Assembly (NCBI GenBank): GCA_947464185.1
Contig: CANHVY010000025.1
Coordinates: 1-58,617 of the forward strand
Reading direction: 5' to 3'
Source: Burkholderiales bacterium
GTDB taxonomy: Bacteria > Pseudomonadota > Gammaproteobacteria > Burkholderiales > Burkholderiaceae_C
DNA length: 58,617 nt
Of this stretch, positions 26,308-35,629 are shown in pieces. The position numbers and the translations under genes were made by a program. The notes beneath the pieces are model-generated. The model worked only from the letters and a program-made list of their open reading frames with translations, made no database searches and had not been told where the DNA came from. Every line of letters begins with the position of its first letter. Positions within the stretch are counted from its first letter, which is position 1.

Positions 26308-27393
26308 ATGGAACGCTGGCGCGACGCCCTGGAGTCCCTGCTGCTGCCCCTGCTGGCCCTGGCCGGCGGGGTGCTGTTGTTCGGCGGCTTCCTGGGCCTG
26401 GGCGGGCACGACCCGCTGCAAGCCTGGACGCTGCTGTTCAAGGGCGCCTTCGGCGACGCCTTCTCCTGGCAGAACACCCTGCAGCGAGCCGCCCCGTTGA
26501 TGCTGACCGCACTGTGCGTGGCCCTGCCGGCGCAGGCGGGTCTGACGGTCATCGGCGGCGAGGGTGCCTTGGTGCTGGGCGGCCTGGCGGCGGCCACGCT
26601 GCCGCTGCTGGTGCCCCTGCCGCCCGGCATGGCCGGCACGGCCCTGCTGCTGCTGGCCGCTGCCGTGGCCGGTGCAGGCTGGATCGCTCTGGCCGGGGCC
26701 TTGCGTCAATGGCGGGGCGTGAACGAAACCATTGCCAGCCTGCTGCTGGGCTACATCGCCATTGCGCTGTTCAAGCATGTGGTGGAGGGGCCCTTGCGCG
26801 ACCCGGCCAGCCTGAACAAGCCTTCCACGCTGCCGTTGCCACAAGACGTGCTGATGGGCAGCATCGGCCCTTACGACGTGCACTGGGGGCTGGTATGGGG
26901 CCTGGTGGCCTGCGTGATTGCGGCGGTCTGGCTGGCCGGCACCACGCACGGGTTCGCCGTGCGCGTGGTCGGCGGCAACGGGCGAGCGGCCCGGCTGGTG
27001 GGTCTGCCTGCCACCCGCCTGATCATCACCGCCTGCGCCCTGGGCGGCGCGGCGGCCGGCCTGGCCGGCGGCATCGAGGTGGCGGCGGTGCACACAGCCG
27101 CCAACGCCTCGCTCATCGTGGGGCTGGGCTACACCGGCATCCTGGTGAGCTTCGTGGCGCGGCACCAGCCGCTGGCCATCGTGGTCGTGGCGGTGCTGTT
27201 CGGCGGCTTCCTGGCCGCGGGCAGCCTGCTGCAGCGCCGCATGGGCGTGCCCGATGCCTCGGTGCAGGTGCTCATGGGCTTTTGCTTCCTGCTGATCCTG
27301 GCCGCAGAGGCCTGGCGCGGGCGGCTGGGACAAACCCTCTTCAGGGGCCTGACCGTGGGCCTGAGCAAGAGCCTGAAAGGGTCGTCCGCATGA
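26308..27393 (+). CDS. ABC transporter permease (BMP/nucleoside-type, first subunit)
   Basis: A 361-residue membrane protein of the BPD_transp_2 family (RbsC/YufP-like) with 8-10 hydrophobic segments. Family stretches are LTVIGGEGALVLGGLAA, GVNETIASLLLGYIAI and GGAAAGLAGGIEVAAVHTAA. It pairs with the next permease, with which it overlaps by 4 bases (ATGA). The start at 26308 follows 65 bases after the binding-protein stop. Confidence 0.9.
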   Translation: MERWRDALESLLLPLLALAGGVLLFGGFLGLGGHDPLQAWTLLFKGAFGDAFSWQNTLQRAAPLMLTALCVALPAQAGLTVIGGEGALVLGGLAAATLPLLVPLPPGMAGTALLLLAAAVAGAGWIALAGALRQWRGVNETIASLLLGYIAIALFKHVVEGPLRDPASLNKPSTLPLPQDVLMGSIGPYDVHWGLVWGLVACVIAAVWLAGTTHGFAVRVVGGNGRAARLVGLPATRLIITACALGGAAAGLAGGIEVAAVHTAANASLIVGLGYTGILVSFVARHQPLAIVVVAVLFGGFLAAGSLLQRRMGVPDASVQVLMGFCFLLILAAEAWRGRLGQTLFRGLTVGLSKSLKGSSA

Positions 27394-28313
27394 CCGACTT
27401 CTCCGCCGTGGGCGACGTGCTGCTGGCGGTGCTGGGCGGCGCCATCCGGGTGGGCACGCCCTTCCTGTTCGTGAGCCTGGGCGAATGCCTGACCGAGAAG
27501 TCAGGCCGCATCAACCTGGGCCTGGAAGGGGTGCTGGTGCTCTCGGCCATGGCGGGCTTTGGCGGCGCCTACCTCAGCGGCCTGTGGTGGGTGGGGGTGC
27601 TGGTGGCGGGCCTCGCGGGTGCGCTGCTGGCCCTGGTGCACGGCCTCATCAGCTCGCTGCCGCGCGCCAACGACATCGCCGCCGGCATCGCCGTGATGCT
27701 GTTCGGCACCGGCCTGGCCTTCTACCTGGGCAAGCCCTTGATTCAGCCACAGGCCCCGCAGATTCCCTCGATTCCGTTGGGCAGCTGGAGCGACTCTGGC
27801 GCCGTGGCGGCCGCCTTGCAGATCAACATGATGTTCCCCTTGGGCATCGCCATCGCGCTGGCCATGACCTGGGCCCTGGCCCACACGCGCTGGGGCCTGT
27901 GGGTGCGGATGGTAGGCGACTCCGCCGATGCGGCGCGCGCTCTGGGCACTTCGGTGAACGGCGTGCGCATCGCCGCCACCACCGCGGGCGGCTTCATCGC
28001 CGGGCTGGGCGGGGCCTGCCTGTCGCTGTACTACCCCGGCAGCTGGAACGAGGGCCTGTCCAGCGGACAGGGGCTGATTGCCGTGGCGCTGGTGATCTTC
28101 GCGCGCTGGCACCCGCTGCGCTGCCTGGGCGCAGCCCTGCTGTTCGGCGGCGCCGGGGCGCTGGGCCCCGCTTTGCAATCGGTGGGGGTGAGCGGCGGCT
28201 ACTACCTCTTCAACGCGGCGCCCTACGTGCTGACCCTGGCCATCCTGGTGTGGACCTGTTCTCCGCGGCGCAGCCTGCAAGGCGCCCCGATGGAGTTGAC
28301 GGTCAGCCGCTGA
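27390..28313 (+). CDS. ABC transporter permease (BMP/nucleoside-type, second subunit)
   Basis: A 307-residue membrane protein of the same family (YufQ-like). Characteristic stretches are SLGECLTEKSGRINLGLEGV, LPRANDIAAGIAVMLFGTGL, WGLWVRMVGDSADAARALG and GLGGACLSLYYPGSW. With the preceding permease it forms the heterodimeric channel; energy would come from the fused two-domain ATPase encoded two genes later. Translation is coupled to the first permease through an ATGA overlap. Confidence 0.9.
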   Translation: MTDFSAVGDVLLAVLGGAIRVGTPFLFVSLGECLTEKSGRINLGLEGVLVLSAMAGFGGAYLSGLWWVGVLVAGLAGALLALVHGLISSLPRANDIAAGIAVMLFGTGLAFYLGKPLIQPQAPQIPSIPLGSWSDSGAVAAALQINMMFPLGIAIALAMTWALAHTRWGLWVRMVGDSADAARALGTSVNGVRIAATTAGGFIAGLGGACLSLYYPGSWNEGLSSGQGLIAVALVIFARWHPLRCLGAALLFGGAGALGPALQSVGVSGGYYLFNAAPYVLTLAILVWTCSPRRSLQGAPMELTVSR

Positions 28314-28392
28314 CGCGACCTGACACCGTTCCGCTGCAGCCCGACCCCTCGCGCCCCCACAGCCTCATTCACCCCATCAAGGATTCGGACCC

Positions 28393-29412
28393 ATGAACGG
28401 ACTCGGCGGACTCAACAAATCCCCCCACGGCGTGGTGGTGGGCCTGGTGCAGCTGCAACTGCCGGTGGTGGAGACGCCGGCGCAGTTGAAGGCGCAGGCC
28501 GAGCGCATCGTGTGGATGGTGGGCAAGGCCCGGCGCAACCTGGGCACCATGGACCTGGTGGTGTTCCCCGAGTACGCGCTGCACGGTCTTTCCATGAGCA
28601 CGGCGCCGGAGCTCATGTGCAGGCTGGACGGGCCGGAGGTGGCGATGTTCCGCCAGGCCTGCATCGAGCACCGCATCTGGGGTTGCTTCTCCATCATGGA
28701 GTTCAACCCGCACGGCAACCCCTACAACACCGGCCTCATCATCGACGACCAGGGCGAGCTGCGCCTGTACTACCGCAAGCTGCACCCCTGGGTGCCGGTG
28801 GAGGCCTGGGAGCCGGGCAACATGGGCGTGCCGGTGTGCGACGGGCCCAACGGCAGCAAGATCGCGCTCATCATCTGCCACGACGGCATGTTCCCCGAGA
28901 TGGCACGCGAGGCCGCCTACAAGGGCGCGGAGATCATCCTGCGCACGGCCGGCTACACGGCGCCCATCCGCCATGCCTGGAAGATCACCAACCAGGCCAA
29001 TGCCTTCCAGAACCTGGCGCAGACCGCCAGCGTGTGCCTGTGCGGCAGCGACGGCAGCTTCGACTCCATGGGCGAAGGCATGTTCTGCGACTTCGACGGG
29101 ACGGTGATGGTGCAGGGCGGCAACCGCCCCGACGAGATCATCACCGCCGAGCTGCGGCCCGACCTGGTGCGAGAGGCCCGCGCGCTGTGGGGCGTGGAGA
29201 ACAACCCCTACCAGCTCTACCACCGCGGCTACGTGGCGGTGAAGGGCGGTGCGCAGGACTGCCCCTACACCTTCATGCAGGACATGGTGGCAGGCCGCTA
29301 CCGCCTGCCCTGGGACGCGAACATCCAGGTGCGCGACGGCACGCCCTGCGGCTTTGCCGCGCCCACGCGCCCCTACCAGGGTGCCGAGCCCAACCTGCTG
29401 GACAAGGCATGA
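28393..29412 (+). CDS. Formamidase/aliphatic amidase of the nitrilase superfamily
   Basis: A 339-residue C-N hydrolase closest in pattern to formamidase AmiF. The Glu-Lys-Cys triad is at Glu60 ([10 protein letters not shown]), Lys129 ([12 protein letters not shown]) and Cys162 ([20 protein letters not shown]). Other AmiF-like blocks are GVFSIME-like [19 protein letters not shown] and [17 protein letters not shown]. AmiF releases ammonia and formate from formamide. In this operon it may instead act on another small amide made in the pathway. AAGGA precedes the ATG. Its stop overlaps the biuH start. Confidence 0.87.
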   Translation: MNGLGGLNKSPHGVVVGLVQLQLPVVETPAQLKAQAERIVWMVGKARRNLGTMDLVVFPEYALHGLSMSTAPELMCRLDGPEVAMFRQACIEHRIWGCFSIMEFNPHGNPYNTGLIIDDQGELRLYYRKLHPWVPVEAWEPGNMGVPVCDGPNGSKIALIICHDGMFPEMAREAAYKGAEIILRTAGYTAPIRHAWKITNQANAFQNLAQTASVCLCGSDGSFDSMGEGMFCDFDGTVMVQGGNRPDEIITAELRPDLVREARALWGVENNPYQLYHRGYVAVKGGAQDCPYTFMQDMVAGRYRLPWDANIQVRDGTPCGFAAPTRPYQGAEPNLLDKA

Positions 29413-30134
29413 CCATGACGACGGTTGCCAGCACCCCCTACCGGTGGCCCTTCGACGGCGACCTGCGCCCGGACAACACCGCGCTCGTCATCATCGACAT
29501 GCAGACCGACTTCTGCGGCATCGGCGGCTACGTGGACAAGATGGGCTACGACCTGTCGCTGACGCGCGCGCCCATCGAGCCGATCCGCCGCCTGCTGGCC
29601 GCCATGCGCTCGGGCGGCTTTCACATCCTCCACACCCGCGAAGGGCACCGGCCGGATCTGTCGGACCTGCCGGCCAACAAGCGCTGGCGCTCGCAGCAGA
29701 TCGGCGCGGGCATCGGCGACCCCGGGCCCTGCGGCCGCATCCTGGTGCGGGGCGAGCCGGGCTGGGAGATCATTCCCGAACTGGCCCCGCTGGCGGGCGA
29801 AACCATCATCGACAAACCGGGCAAGGGCAGCTTCTGCGCCACGGACCTGGAGCTGATCCTGCGCACGCGCGGCATCCGCAACCTGGTGCTGACCGGCATC
29901 ACCACCGACGTGTGCGTGCACACCACCATGCGCGAGGCCAATGACCGCGGCTTCGAGTGCCTGGTGCTGGAAGACTGCACCGGTGCCACCGACCTGGGCA
30001 ACCACCTGGCCGCGCTGAAGATGGTGACCATGCAGGGTGGCGTGTTCGGCGCGGTGTCGACGTCGCAGGCCGTCATCGAGGCGATCGGCAGCATGGCCGC
30101 GGCAGCGCCTGCCCTGTCTGTAGCGAGCGCCTGA
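29409..30134 (+). CDS. biuH: Biuret amidohydrolase (isochorismatase-like cysteine hydrolase)
   Basis: A 241-residue cysteine hydrolase that converts biuret to allophanate and ammonia. The Asp-Lys-Cys triad is Asp30 ([13 protein letters not shown]), Lys136 ([16 protein letters not shown]) and Cys169 ([19 protein letters not shown]). From memory it closely follows the characterised Rhizobium Biu[51 protein letters not shown] and [13 protein letters not shown], with the conserved Gln near the C-terminus. The product feeds AtzF encoded at the head of the operon. The ATG overlaps the formamidase stop. Confidence 0.9.
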   Translation: MTMTTVASTPYRWPFDGDLRPDNTALVIIDMQTDFCGIGGYVDKMGYDLSLTRAPIEPIRRLLAAMRSGGFHILHTREGHRPDLSDLPANKRWRSQQIGAGIGDPGPCGRILVRGEPGWEIIPELAPLAGETIIDKPGKGSFCATDLELILRTRGIRNLVLTGITTDVCVHTTMREANDRGFECLVLEDCTGATDLGNHLAALKMVTMQGGVFGAVSTSQAVIEAIGSMAAAAPALSVASA

Positions 30135-30180
30135 GTGGCAAGACGTGCGACCACGGGGACCGACCGCCCATGACCCGTCC

Positions 30181-31872
30181 ATGAAACCACCCATCGATCC
30201 GGCCGGGCAGGCGGCCCTGGGCTTCGAGACCTACCGGCTGAGCAAGCGCTTCGGCGCCTTCACCGCGCTGGACGCGGTGTCGCTGGCCGTACGGCCGGGC
30301 ACCGTCCACGCCCTGCTGGGCGAGAACGGCGCAGGCAAGAGCACGCTGGTGAAGTGCCTGGCCGGCTATCACCGCGCTGACGACGGTGCGCTGATGGTGG
30401 ACGGGCGCGAGCAGGACATCCGCAGCCCGGCCGACGCGCGCGCGCTGGGCATCGGCATGGTCTACCAGCACTTCACCGTCGTGCCGGGCATGACGGTGGC
30501 GGAAAACCTGCTGCTGGCCCGCGGCCGCCTGCCGGCCATCGTGCCCTGGAAGCGCGTGCGGGCCGAGCTGCAGGCCTTCATGGCCACCGCCCCGTTCCAG
30601 CTGAACCTGGACGCCACGCCGCAGCAGCTGTCGGCCGGCGAAAAGCAGAAGCTGGAGATCCTGAAGCAGCTCTTCCTGCGCCCGCGCCTGCTGGTGCTGG
30701 ACGAACCCACCTCCGTGCTCACGCCGCAGGAGGCCGATGAGGTGCTGGGCGCGCTGCGGGCGCGTGCCCACACCGGCGCCTGCACGGTGGTGCTGATCAC
30801 GCACAAGTTCCGCGAGGTCACGGACTTTGCCGATGACGTGAGCGTGCTGCGGCGGGGCCGCCTGGTGGGCAGCCTGTCGGCCGCAGGCGTGGCGGCCGCG
30901 GTGCTGGCGGACATGATGGTGTCGGACGGGGCCAGCGGGGTGGAGTCGACGCACACACCCGGCGCTGCCATGCTCCCGGACCGGTCGGCCCCCGCCCTCC
31001 CGTCAGTGCCGACGTCAATACTGACAGATGCAGCCCCCACGCCCAGACCCGGCGCGGTGCGGCTGGCCGTGAGCGGCTTGCGCGTGGCGGGAGATCGTGG
31101 CGACATGGCCGTGGACGGCCTAGACCTGGAGGTCCGCGCGGGCGAGATCGTCGGCGTGGCCGGTGTGTCGGGCAACGGCCAGCGCGAGATGATGCAGGCA
31201 CTGGTAGGCCAGCGTGAGCGCCTGGACGGAAGTGTCCAGGTGGACGGCCACCCCTACGCCGCCACCCGCACGCAGAACCGCGCCCTGCGGGTGCGCAGCC
31301 TGCCGGAGGAACCCATGCACAACGCCTGCGTGCCGGGCATGAGCGTGGCCGAGAACATGGCGCTGCGCCGCTTCGACGAGACCCCGTTCGCCTGGGCCGG
31401 CTGGCGCCGCAAGGGAGCGGTGCGCCAGCGCGCACGCGAACTGGTGCAGGCCTTCCGGGTGCGCACGCGCAGCGAGCAGTCGCCGATCAGCTCCTTGTCC
31501 GGCGGCAATGTGCAGCGCGCCGTGCTGGCGCGCGAACTCTCGGACGACGCCAGCCTGCTGCTGGTCAGCAACCCGAGCTTCGGCCTGGACTTCACAGCCG
31601 TGGCCGAGGTGCACCAGCGGCTGCGCGAGGCCCGCGCCCGCGGTGCGGCGGTGCTCATGGTGGGCGAGGACCTGGACGAACTGCTGCAACTGGCCGACCG
31701 CATCGTGGTGATGAGCCACGGCCGCATCGTGCACACCTGCCGTGCGCAGGACGGTGACCGGCTGGAGATCGGCCGCTTCATGGGGGGCGGCGTCGCGGGC
31801 ACTGGAGCCGACACCGGCACCACCGAAGCCGCGCGCAACCTGCCGCAAGCCCGCAGCGAGGCAGCCCCATGA
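30181..31872 (+). CDS. Fused two-domain ABC ATPase for the BMP-type importer
   Basis: A 563-residue protein with two ATPase domains, as in YufO/RbsA. The first domain has Walker A GENGAGKS (residues 47-54), a signature LSAGEKQK and Walker [12 protein letters not shown]. The second has a degenerate P-loop ([10 protein letters not shown]), signature LSGGNVQR and an altered Walker B ([13 protein letters not shown]), so only one catalytic site is likely normal, as is usual in this family. A Pro/Thr-rich linker of about 40 residues joins them. The ATG at 30181 is chosen over upstream in-frame codons. It overlaps the next gene by 4 bases. Confidence 0.9.
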   Translation: MKPPIDPAGQAALGFETYRLSKRFGAFTALDAVSLAVRPGTVHALLGENGAGKSTLVKCLAGYHRADDGALMVDGREQDIRSPADARALGIGMVYQHFTVVPGMTVAENLLLARGRLPAIVPWKRVRAELQAFMATAPFQLNLDATPQQLSAGEKQKLEILKQLFLRPRLLVLDEPTSVLTPQEADEVLGALRARAHTGACTVVLITHKFREVTDFADDVSVLRRGRLVGSLSAAGVAAAVLADMMVSDGASGVESTHTPGAAMLPDRSAPALPSVPTSILTDAAPTPRPGAVRLAVSGLRVAGDRGDMAVDGLDLEVRAGEIVGVAGVSGNGQREMMQALVGQRERLDGSVQVDGHPYAATRTQNRALRVRSLPEEPMHNACVPGMSVAENMALRRFDETPFAWAGWRRKGAVRQRARELVQAFRVRTRSEQSPISSLSGGNVQRAVLARELSDDASLLLVSNPSFGLDFTAVAEVHQRLREARARGAAVLMVGEDLDELLQLADRIVVMSHGRIVHTCRAQDGDRLEIGRFMGGGVAGTGADTGTTEAARNLPQARSEAAP

Positions 31873-32600
31873 ACGCCCCCGTCAGCAACCCCGTCAACAC
31901 CCCCATGACCGCCCCCCTGACCATCCCCGCGCGCCCCTTCGCCTTCGCACTGCCGCCCGGGCGCGCCGCGCTCATCGTCATCGACATGCAGCGCGATTTC
32001 ATCGAGCCTGGGGGCTTCGGCGAGTCGCTGGGCAATGACGTGTCGCTGCTGCGCGCCGCCGTGGCGCCCACGCAGGCGCTGCTCAGCGCCTGGCGCGAAA
32101 AAGGCTGGCCCGTGGTGCACACGCGCGAATCCCATCTGCCCGACCTGTCGGACTGCCCGATCGCCAAGCGCGAGCGCGGCCAGCCCAGCCTGCGCATTGG
32201 CGACCCCGGGCCCATGGGACGGTTGCTGGTGCGTGGCGAACCCGGCTGCGAGATCGTGTCCGAGCTCGCTCCGCTGCCCGGAGAGATCGTGATCGACAAG
32301 CCCGGCAAGGGCGCCTTCCACGGTACCGACCTGCAGGCCACTCTGCAGGGCCTGGGGGTCACGCATCTGGTGTTTGCGGGCGTCACCACCGAGGTCTGCG
32401 TGCAGACCACCATGCGCGAGGCCAACGACCGCGGCTACGACAGCCTGCTGGTGGAAGAGGCCACGGCCAGCTACTTTCCCGAATTCAAGGCCGCCACCCT
32501 CGAGATGATCGTGGCGCAAGGGGGCATCGTGGGCTGGGCAGCGCCGCTGGAGGCTGTGCTGGAGGCGCTGCGGCCGGGCGCACCGCGCCAGGAAGCCTGA
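31869..32600 (+). CDS. Second isochorismatase-like cysteine hydrolase; candidate triuret hydrolase
   Basis: A 243-residue paralogue of the biuH product. The triad is intact: Asp39 ([18 protein letters not shown]), Lys144 ([15 protein letters not shown]) and Cys177 ([19 protein letters not shown]). It differs from BiuH around the pocket: [17 protein letters not shown] replaces the BiuH arginine-tryptophan stretch, and the C-terminal [13 protein letters not shown] replaces [10 protein letters not shown]. Known relatives act on biuret, triuret, guanylurea, ureidoacrylate or N-carbamoyl compounds. With AtzEGH present, triuret hydrolase (giving carboxybiuret) would complete a pathway; this is inference and other ureides remain possible. 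Confidence 0.8.
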   Translation: MNAPVSNPVNTPMTAPLTIPARPFAFALPPGRAALIVIDMQRDFIEPGGFGESLGNDVSLLRAAVAPTQALLSAWREKGWPVVHTRESHLPDLSDCPIAKRERGQPSLRIGDPGPMGRLLVRGEPGCEIVSELAPLPGEIVIDKPGKGAFHGTDLQATLQGLGVTHLVFAGVTTEVCVQTTMREANDRGYDSLLVEEATASYFPEFKAATLEMIVAQGGIVGWAAPLEAVLEALRPGAPRQEA

Positions 32601-32619
32601 TGAACCCCGCCGGAGCTCC

Positions 32620-33636
32620 ATGATGTTGCGTCTGATCCTCAAACGAGCGCTGGCTGCGCTGCCCAACCTGTTGGGCGTGGTGATCATCACTTTCGTGCTC
32701 ACACGCGCGCTGCCCGGTGACCCGGCCGCCTACTTCGCGGGTGGTGCAGCCACGCAGGAGGCTGTCGACCAGATCCGGCGCGAGCTGGGGCTGGACCGCT
32801 CCTGGCCCGAGCAGTTCCTGCTGTACCTGCAAGGGCTGGCAAGGGGAGATCTCGGCCTCTCGCTCACCACCGGGCAGCCGGTGCTGCAGGAGCTGCTCAC
32901 ACGCCTGCCGGCTTCCCTCGAACTGGTGCTGATCGCGCTGGTGCTGGCTTGCGTGGTGGCCATTCCGCTGGGCGTGATGGCAGCCACGCACCCGGGCAGC
33001 TGGATCGACCAGCTGTGCCGTGTGGTGACGACGATGGGGGTCTCGTTGCCCACCTTCTTCACCGGCCTGCTGCTGGCCTACGTCTTCTACTTCCTGCTCG
33101 GCTGGGCGCCTCCACCCATGGGGCGGCTGGATGCCGTCTTCTCCCCGCCGCCCACGGTGACGGGGTTTTTCCTGGTGGATGCCGCGCTGGCAGGCGACCC
33201 GGGTCTGTGGTGGGCAAGCCTCAAGCAACTCATCCTGCCCACGCTCACCATGGCGATCTTCGTGCTGGCACCGATTGCCCGCATGACGCGCGGCTCGATG
33301 CTGCAGGTGCTGAGCTCCGACTTCGTGCGCACCGCGCGCGCCAGCGGCCTTTCGGCCACCACGGTGCGCGTGCGCTACGCCCTGCGCAATGCGCTGCTGC
33401 CCGTGGTGACCACCCTGGGCATGGTGTTCGGCTTCATGCTGGGCTCCAGTGTGGTGGTGGAAAAGGTCTTCGGCTGGCCGGGCGTGGGCAGCTACGCCAT
33501 CGACGCGCTGACCGCCAGCGACTACGCCCCGGTGCAGGGCTTCGTGCTCGCCATGGGCGTGCTCTTCGTGGCGCTGAACCTCTTCGTGGACGTGCTTTAC
33601 ACGCTGATCGATCCGCGCATGAGCCTCGAACATTGA
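32620..33636 (+). CDS. Dipeptide-type ABC transporter permease (DppB-like)
   Basis: A 338-residue membrane protein of the BPD_transp_1 family. It starts LRLILKRALAALPNLLGVVI and has the family stretch ITFVLTRALPGDPAAYFAGG, a helix LPASLELVLIALVLACVVAI, and the EAA loop DFVRTARASGLSATTVRVRYALRNA split over the cytoplasmic loop. A GGAG ribosome site precedes the two adjacent ATG codons. It should pair with the next permease and the binding protein at 21.3 kb. Confidence 0.9.
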   Translation: MMLRLILKRALAALPNLLGVVIITFVLTRALPGDPAAYFAGGAATQEAVDQIRRELGLDRSWPEQFLLYLQGLARGDLGLSLTTGQPVLQELLTRLPASLELVLIALVLACVVAIPLGVMAATHPGSWIDQLCRVVTTMGVSLPTFFTGLLLAYVFYFLLGWAPPPMGRLDAVFSPPPTVTGFFLVDAALAGDPGLWWASLKQLILPTLTMAIFVLAPIARMTRGSMLQVLSSDFVRTARASGLSATTVRVRYALRNALLPVVTTLGMVFGFMLGSSVVVEKVFGWPGVGSYAIDALTASDYAPVQGFVLAMGVLFVALNLFVDVLYTLIDPRMSLEH

Positions 33637-33647
33637 ACCGGACACCT

Positions 33648-34553
33648 GTGCCCGTGACCACCACCGCCCCCAGCCCAGCCGCCGCCGACGCCAGCGCCAC
33701 CCCTTCGCCGCCCACGGCCTGGCAACATGCCCGCCATGTGCTGTCGGACAACCCCGTGACGCTGACCGCCACCCTGTTGTTCGCGCTCTTCATCCTGACG
33801 GCGCTGGTGGGTCCCGCATTGGTGCCCTACGACCCCTTGGCTACCAACGCCGGCGCTGCACTGCAGCCGCCTTCGGCGGCGCACTGGTTCGGCACCGATG
33901 CCGTAGGCCGGGACATCTTCTCGCGTACCGTGGTGGCCACGCGGCTGGACCTGGGCATCGCGGTGGCGGCGGTGGGCCTGTCCTTCGTGGTGGGACTTCC
34001 CTTGGGGCTGGCGGCAGGCTTCTTCGGGGGCTGGTGGGATGCCGCCGTGACGCGGCTGTCCGACACCATCATGGCCTTTCCGCTGTTCGTGCTGGCCATG
34101 GGCATCGTGGCAGCGCTGGGCAACACGGTGGGCAACATCGTGCTGGCCACGGCCATCATCAACCTGCCGTTCTACGTGCGCGTGGCCCGGGCCGAAACCA
34201 ACGTGCGGCGCAACGCCGGCTTCGTGGAGGCGGCGCGGCTGAGCGGCAACACCGACCTGCGCATCCTGGCGGTGCACCTGTTCCCCAACATCCTGCCGCC
34301 GGCCATGGTGCAGGTGAGCCTGAACCTGGGCTGGGCCATCCTGAACGCGGCGGGTTTGAGCTTCATCGGCCTGGGGGTGCGCCCGCCCACGCCAGAGTGG
34401 GGCATCCTGGTGGCCGAGGGCGCGCAGTTCATTGTTTCGGGTGAGTGGTGGGTGAGCTTCTTTCCTGGGGCGGTGCTGATGCTGGCCGTGTTCTCCTTCA
34501 ACCTGCTGGGCGATGCGCTGCGCGACCTGCTGGACCCCCGGAGGCGTACATGA
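33648..34553 (+). CDS. Dipeptide-type ABC transporter permease (DppC-like)
   Basis: About 301 residues. A Thr/Ala/Pro-rich N-terminal tail is followed by the DppC core: HWFGTDAVGRDIFSRTVVAT, GFFGGWWDAAVTRLSDTIMA, the EAA loop FVEAARLSGNTDLRILAVHL and GLSFIGLGVRPPTPEWG. The start is uncertain: TTG at 33633 forms a TTGA overlap with the upstream stop, and GTG codons occur at 33648 and 33654; no ATG fits. The end overlaps the ATPase gene by 4 bases. Confidence 0.88.
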   Translation: MPVTTTAPSPAAADASATPSPPTAWQHARHVLSDNPVTLTATLLFALFILTALVGPALVPYDPLATNAGAALQPPSAAHWFGTDAVGRDIFSRTVVATRLDLGIAVAAVGLSFVVGLPLGLAAGFFGGWWDAAVTRLSDTIMAFPLFVLAMGIVAALGNTVGNIVLATAIINLPFYVRVARAETNVRRNAGFVEAARLSGNTDLRILAVHLFPNILPPAMVQVSLNLGWAILNAAGLSFIGLGVRPPTPEWGILVAEGAQFIVSGEWWVSFFPGAVLMLAVFSFNLLGDALRDLLDPRRRT

Positions 34554-35629
34554 CACCGAGCCCCGTTTCCCGGCAACCTCCGCTGCTGGAGGTGCGGGAC
34601 TTCAGCCTGGAGTTCCGCACCCGCAGCGGTACGGTGCGCGCCCTGCAGGATGTGAACCTGCAGTTGCACAAGGGCGAGATCGTCGGGCTGGTGGGAGAGT
34701 CAGGCTCGGGCAAGTCGGTGCTGAGCTACGCCATGCTGGGCATCAGCGACGCTGCGGCGCGCGTGACGGGCGGCAGCGCTCACTTCGGCGGCGTGGACCT
34801 TCTGAAGGCGAGCGAGGGAACGCTGGCCGACCTGCGGGGACGTGAAATTTCCATGATCTTCCAGAGCCCGCGCACGGCACTGAACCCGATCCGCCCAGTG
34901 GGGCTGCAGATCGAAGACGTGCTGAGGCGCCACGCGGTGGCGGTGCGCGGCCACACGGGCCCGGACCTGGCGCTGGGCTGGCGCGAGAGAGCGGTGCAGG
35001 CCCTGCGCGAGGTGGCGATCGCGGACCCCGAACGCCGCGCCCGGGCCTACCCTTTCGAGCTGTCCGGCGGCATGTGCCAGCGGGTCATGATCGCCATCGC
35101 CCTGGCCTGCCGGCCCAGCCTGCTGATCGCCGACGAGCCCACCACCGGCCTGGACGTCACCACGCAGGCCGCCGTGATGGACCTGATCACCACCCTGGCG
35201 CGCGAGCGGCAGATGGCCACGCTGTTCATCACGCACGATCTCGCACTGGCGGCCGACTACTGCGACCGCATCGTGGTGATGCACGCCGGCCACGCCGTCG
35301 AATCGGCCCCGACAGCGCGTCTGTTCGCCTCCCCGCGCCACCCCTACACGGCCCGGCTGATGTCGTCCACGCCCGGCCCCCGCACGGTATTGCAGACGCT
35401 GGCACCTGTACCGGGCCAGTTGCCGGACCTGCGGCGAGCCGACCTGCCGGCCTGCCGTTTCGCTGAGCGATGTGAGCGCGCCGACGAGCACTGTCGCAGC
35501 GTGATGCCCAGGTTGGAAGCGACGCAGGACCACGCTGTGGCCTGCTGGCACCCACTCGGCGAAAACGTGCCCGGGACCGCCGCCGCGCGGACCGGTGACG
35601 CGGGAGGGGCCCACCATGCCGCAGACTGA
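34550..35629 (+). CDS. Dipeptide-type ABC transporter ATPase (DppD-like)
   Basis: A 359-residue ATPase with Walker A GESGSGKS, the Q-loop [15 protein letters not shown], signature [15 protein letters not shown] and Walker [14 protein letters not shown], followed by [13 protein letters not shown]. The C-terminal oligopeptide domain has the four-Cys iron-sulphur-like motif seen in DppD/F ([14 protein letters not shown] ... CW). The first codon overlaps the DppC-like stop. Its C-terminus overlaps the DppF-like gene by 14 bases. Confidence 0.9.
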   Translation: MTPSPVSRQPPLLEVRDFSLEFRTRSGTVRALQDVNLQLHKGEIVGLVGESGSGKSVLSYAMLGISDAAARVTGGSAHFGGVDLLKASEGTLADLRGREISMIFQSPRTALNPIRPVGLQIEDVLRRHAVAVRGHTGPDLALGWRERAVQALREVAIADPERRARAYPFELSGGMCQRVMIAIALACRPSLLIADEPTTGLDVTTQAAVMDLITTLARERQMATLFITHDLALAADYCDRIVVMHAGHAVESAPTARLFASPRHPYTARLMSSTPGPRTVLQTLAPVPGQLPDLRRADLPACRFAERCERADEHCRSVMPRLEATQDHAVACWHPLGENVPGTAAARTGDAGGAHHAAD

